Shown: positions 14,399 through 14,976 of the stretch, one piece after another | How the letters are laid out: each line of letters opens with the position of its first letter | Numbering within the stretch: position 1 is the first letter of the stretch | Origin: an uncultured Clostridia bacterium | GTDB taxonomy: Bacteria; Bacillota; Clostridia; Christensenellales; Borkfalkiaceae | Length of the DNA stretch: 14,976 nucleotides | Direction: 5' to 3' | Assembly (NCBI GenBank): GCA_947629845.1 | Contig: CANRFD010000027.1 | Location: 1 to 14,976 of the forward strand | Position numbers and translations under genes: made by a program | The notes under the pieces: model-generated | Seen by the model: the letters and a program-made list of their open reading frames with translations, nothing else | What the model was told of the DNA's origin: nothing | The model's database searches: none

Positions 14399-14976
14399 TT
14401 ATTTCCCCACACAGAATTTGGAAAATATTTCGTCGATGACCGCCTCCGTCGCGGTCTCGCCGCTGATCGTTCCGAGGGCGGAAAAGGCGCGGCGCAGATC
14501 CTCCGCGTACAGCTCGGGCGGAAGTCCGCCCGTCACCGCGGCAAGCGCGCTCGCGACGGCCTCTCCCGCAAGGCGGAGCGCCTCGAAGTGGCGCTCTTCG
14601 AGCAAAAACGCGCCGTCGTCCGCCGCGCCGTAGCCCCGCTCGTAGATGAGATCTTTCAGCCTGCCGAGCCCCTCGCCCGTGAGCGCGGAGAGCGCGACGT
14701 CCGCATCCTGCCGCGGCCCGAGGTCGCTCTTCGCCGCCACCGTGATGCGCGGCGTTTGGGGCGGGAACGCGGGGCTTTCCCCCTCCTCCCGCAGATAGAC
14801 GATGACGTCGGCGGAGGAGATCGCCTTTTCGGCGCGCCGCACCCCCTCCTCCTCGATCTCGTCCGCACCCCGCCGCAGCCCGGCGGTATCGATGAGAAGA
14901 AAGCGGACGCCGCGGATCGCGATCTCGCCCTCCAACGTGTCCCGCGTGGTGCCCTCGACGGGAGAGACGATGGCCC
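14399..14976 (-). CDS. mnmE: tRNA modification GTPase MnmE, partial (C-terminal part)
   Basis: With MnmG it makes the 5-carboxymethylaminomethyl group on wobble uridine 34 of certain tRNAs. The window holds the last 192 codons; the 5' part lies beyond the right edge. The visible G-domain has the K-loop/G2 region IVSPVEGTTRDTLEG at the start, G3 DTAGLRRGADEIEEEGVRRA, and a G4-like AAKSDLG where the family usually has NKxDL. The C-terminal helical domain ends in FSKFCVGK, the FC(I/V)GK motif whose cysteine is a hallmark of MnmE. The loop between G3 and G4 is short. The LysR gene follows after 3 nt. In many Firmicutes mnmE precedes mnmG and rsmG; that arrangement is absent downstream here. Confidence 0.95.
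   Translation of the reverse strand, partial: AIVSPVEGTTRDTLEGEIAIRGVRFLLIDTAGLRRGADEIEEEGVRRAEKAISSADVIVYLREEGESPAFPPQTPRITVAAKSDLGPRQDADVALSALTGEGLGRLKDLIYERGYGAADDGAFLLEERHFEALRLAGEAVASALAAVTGGLPPELYAEDLRRAFSALGTISGETATEAVIDEIFSKFCVGK

Overview
The window looks like chromosome of a GC-rich gut Clostridia (Firmicutes/Bacillota), plausibly a Christensenellales-type uncultured lineage. The evidence is the Firmicutes-style infC-rpmI-rplT operon followed by a SpoU rRNA methyltransferase, GGAGG ribosome binding sites, sigma-A type promoters, tRNAs with encoded CCA, a domain-permuted GH3 glycosidase of the kind known from rumen/gut clostridia, and a bile salt hydrolase. The lineage is an inference; the gut habitat is better supported.

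Layout. (1) 1-2012, minus strand: promoter, structured leader, infC, rpmI, rplT, a terminator hairpin, then the start of an RNA 2'-O-methyltransferase running off the left edge. (2) 2053-5680, minus: a two-gene glucan/glucoside operon. A permuted GH3 beta-glucosidase comes first, overlapping by 11 nt a cytoplasmic GH13 amylase-family enzyme. It is driven by a perfect-consensus promoter placed back-to-back with the promoter of (3), an M18 aminopeptidase on the plus strand (5787-7022). (4) Two tandem hairpin terminators separate it from the convergent aspartate ammonia-lyase gene (7164-8567, minus).

(5) About 8.65-11.9 kb is visibly more AT-rich with different codon use. It holds a TTG-started 354-aa protein with a degenerate PD-(D/E)xK-like pattern, two tRNA-Ala genes (GGC and CGC anticodons, minus), a 75-aa acidic protein (minus), tRNA-Val(CAC) (plus), a small lipoprotein and a 122-aa protein. 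A perfect 21-bp inverted repeat abuts the 3' end of tRNA-Ala(GGC). This is the accessory part of the window. (6) 11957-12946, plus: bile salt hydrolase with its own promoter and terminator. (7) 13044-14976, minus: the 3' part of mnmE, then a LysR regulator 3 nt downstream, then a 150-aa protein of unknown function 11 nt after that.

Functionally the window mixes translation housekeeping (IF3, L35, L20, rRNA methylation, tRNAs, MnmE tRNA modification) with gut nutrition and survival genes (sugar hydrolysis, peptide turnover, aspartate/fumarate metabolism, bile salt deconjugation). No gap between genes exceeds about 225 bases. No CRISPR array, insertion sequence or rRNA gene was seen. No convincing complete new multi-gene system was seen; the best candidates for novelty are the 354-aa putative nuclease-like gene with the adjacent palindrome, the LysR/150-aa pair attached to mnmE, and the lipoprotein/122-aa pair.
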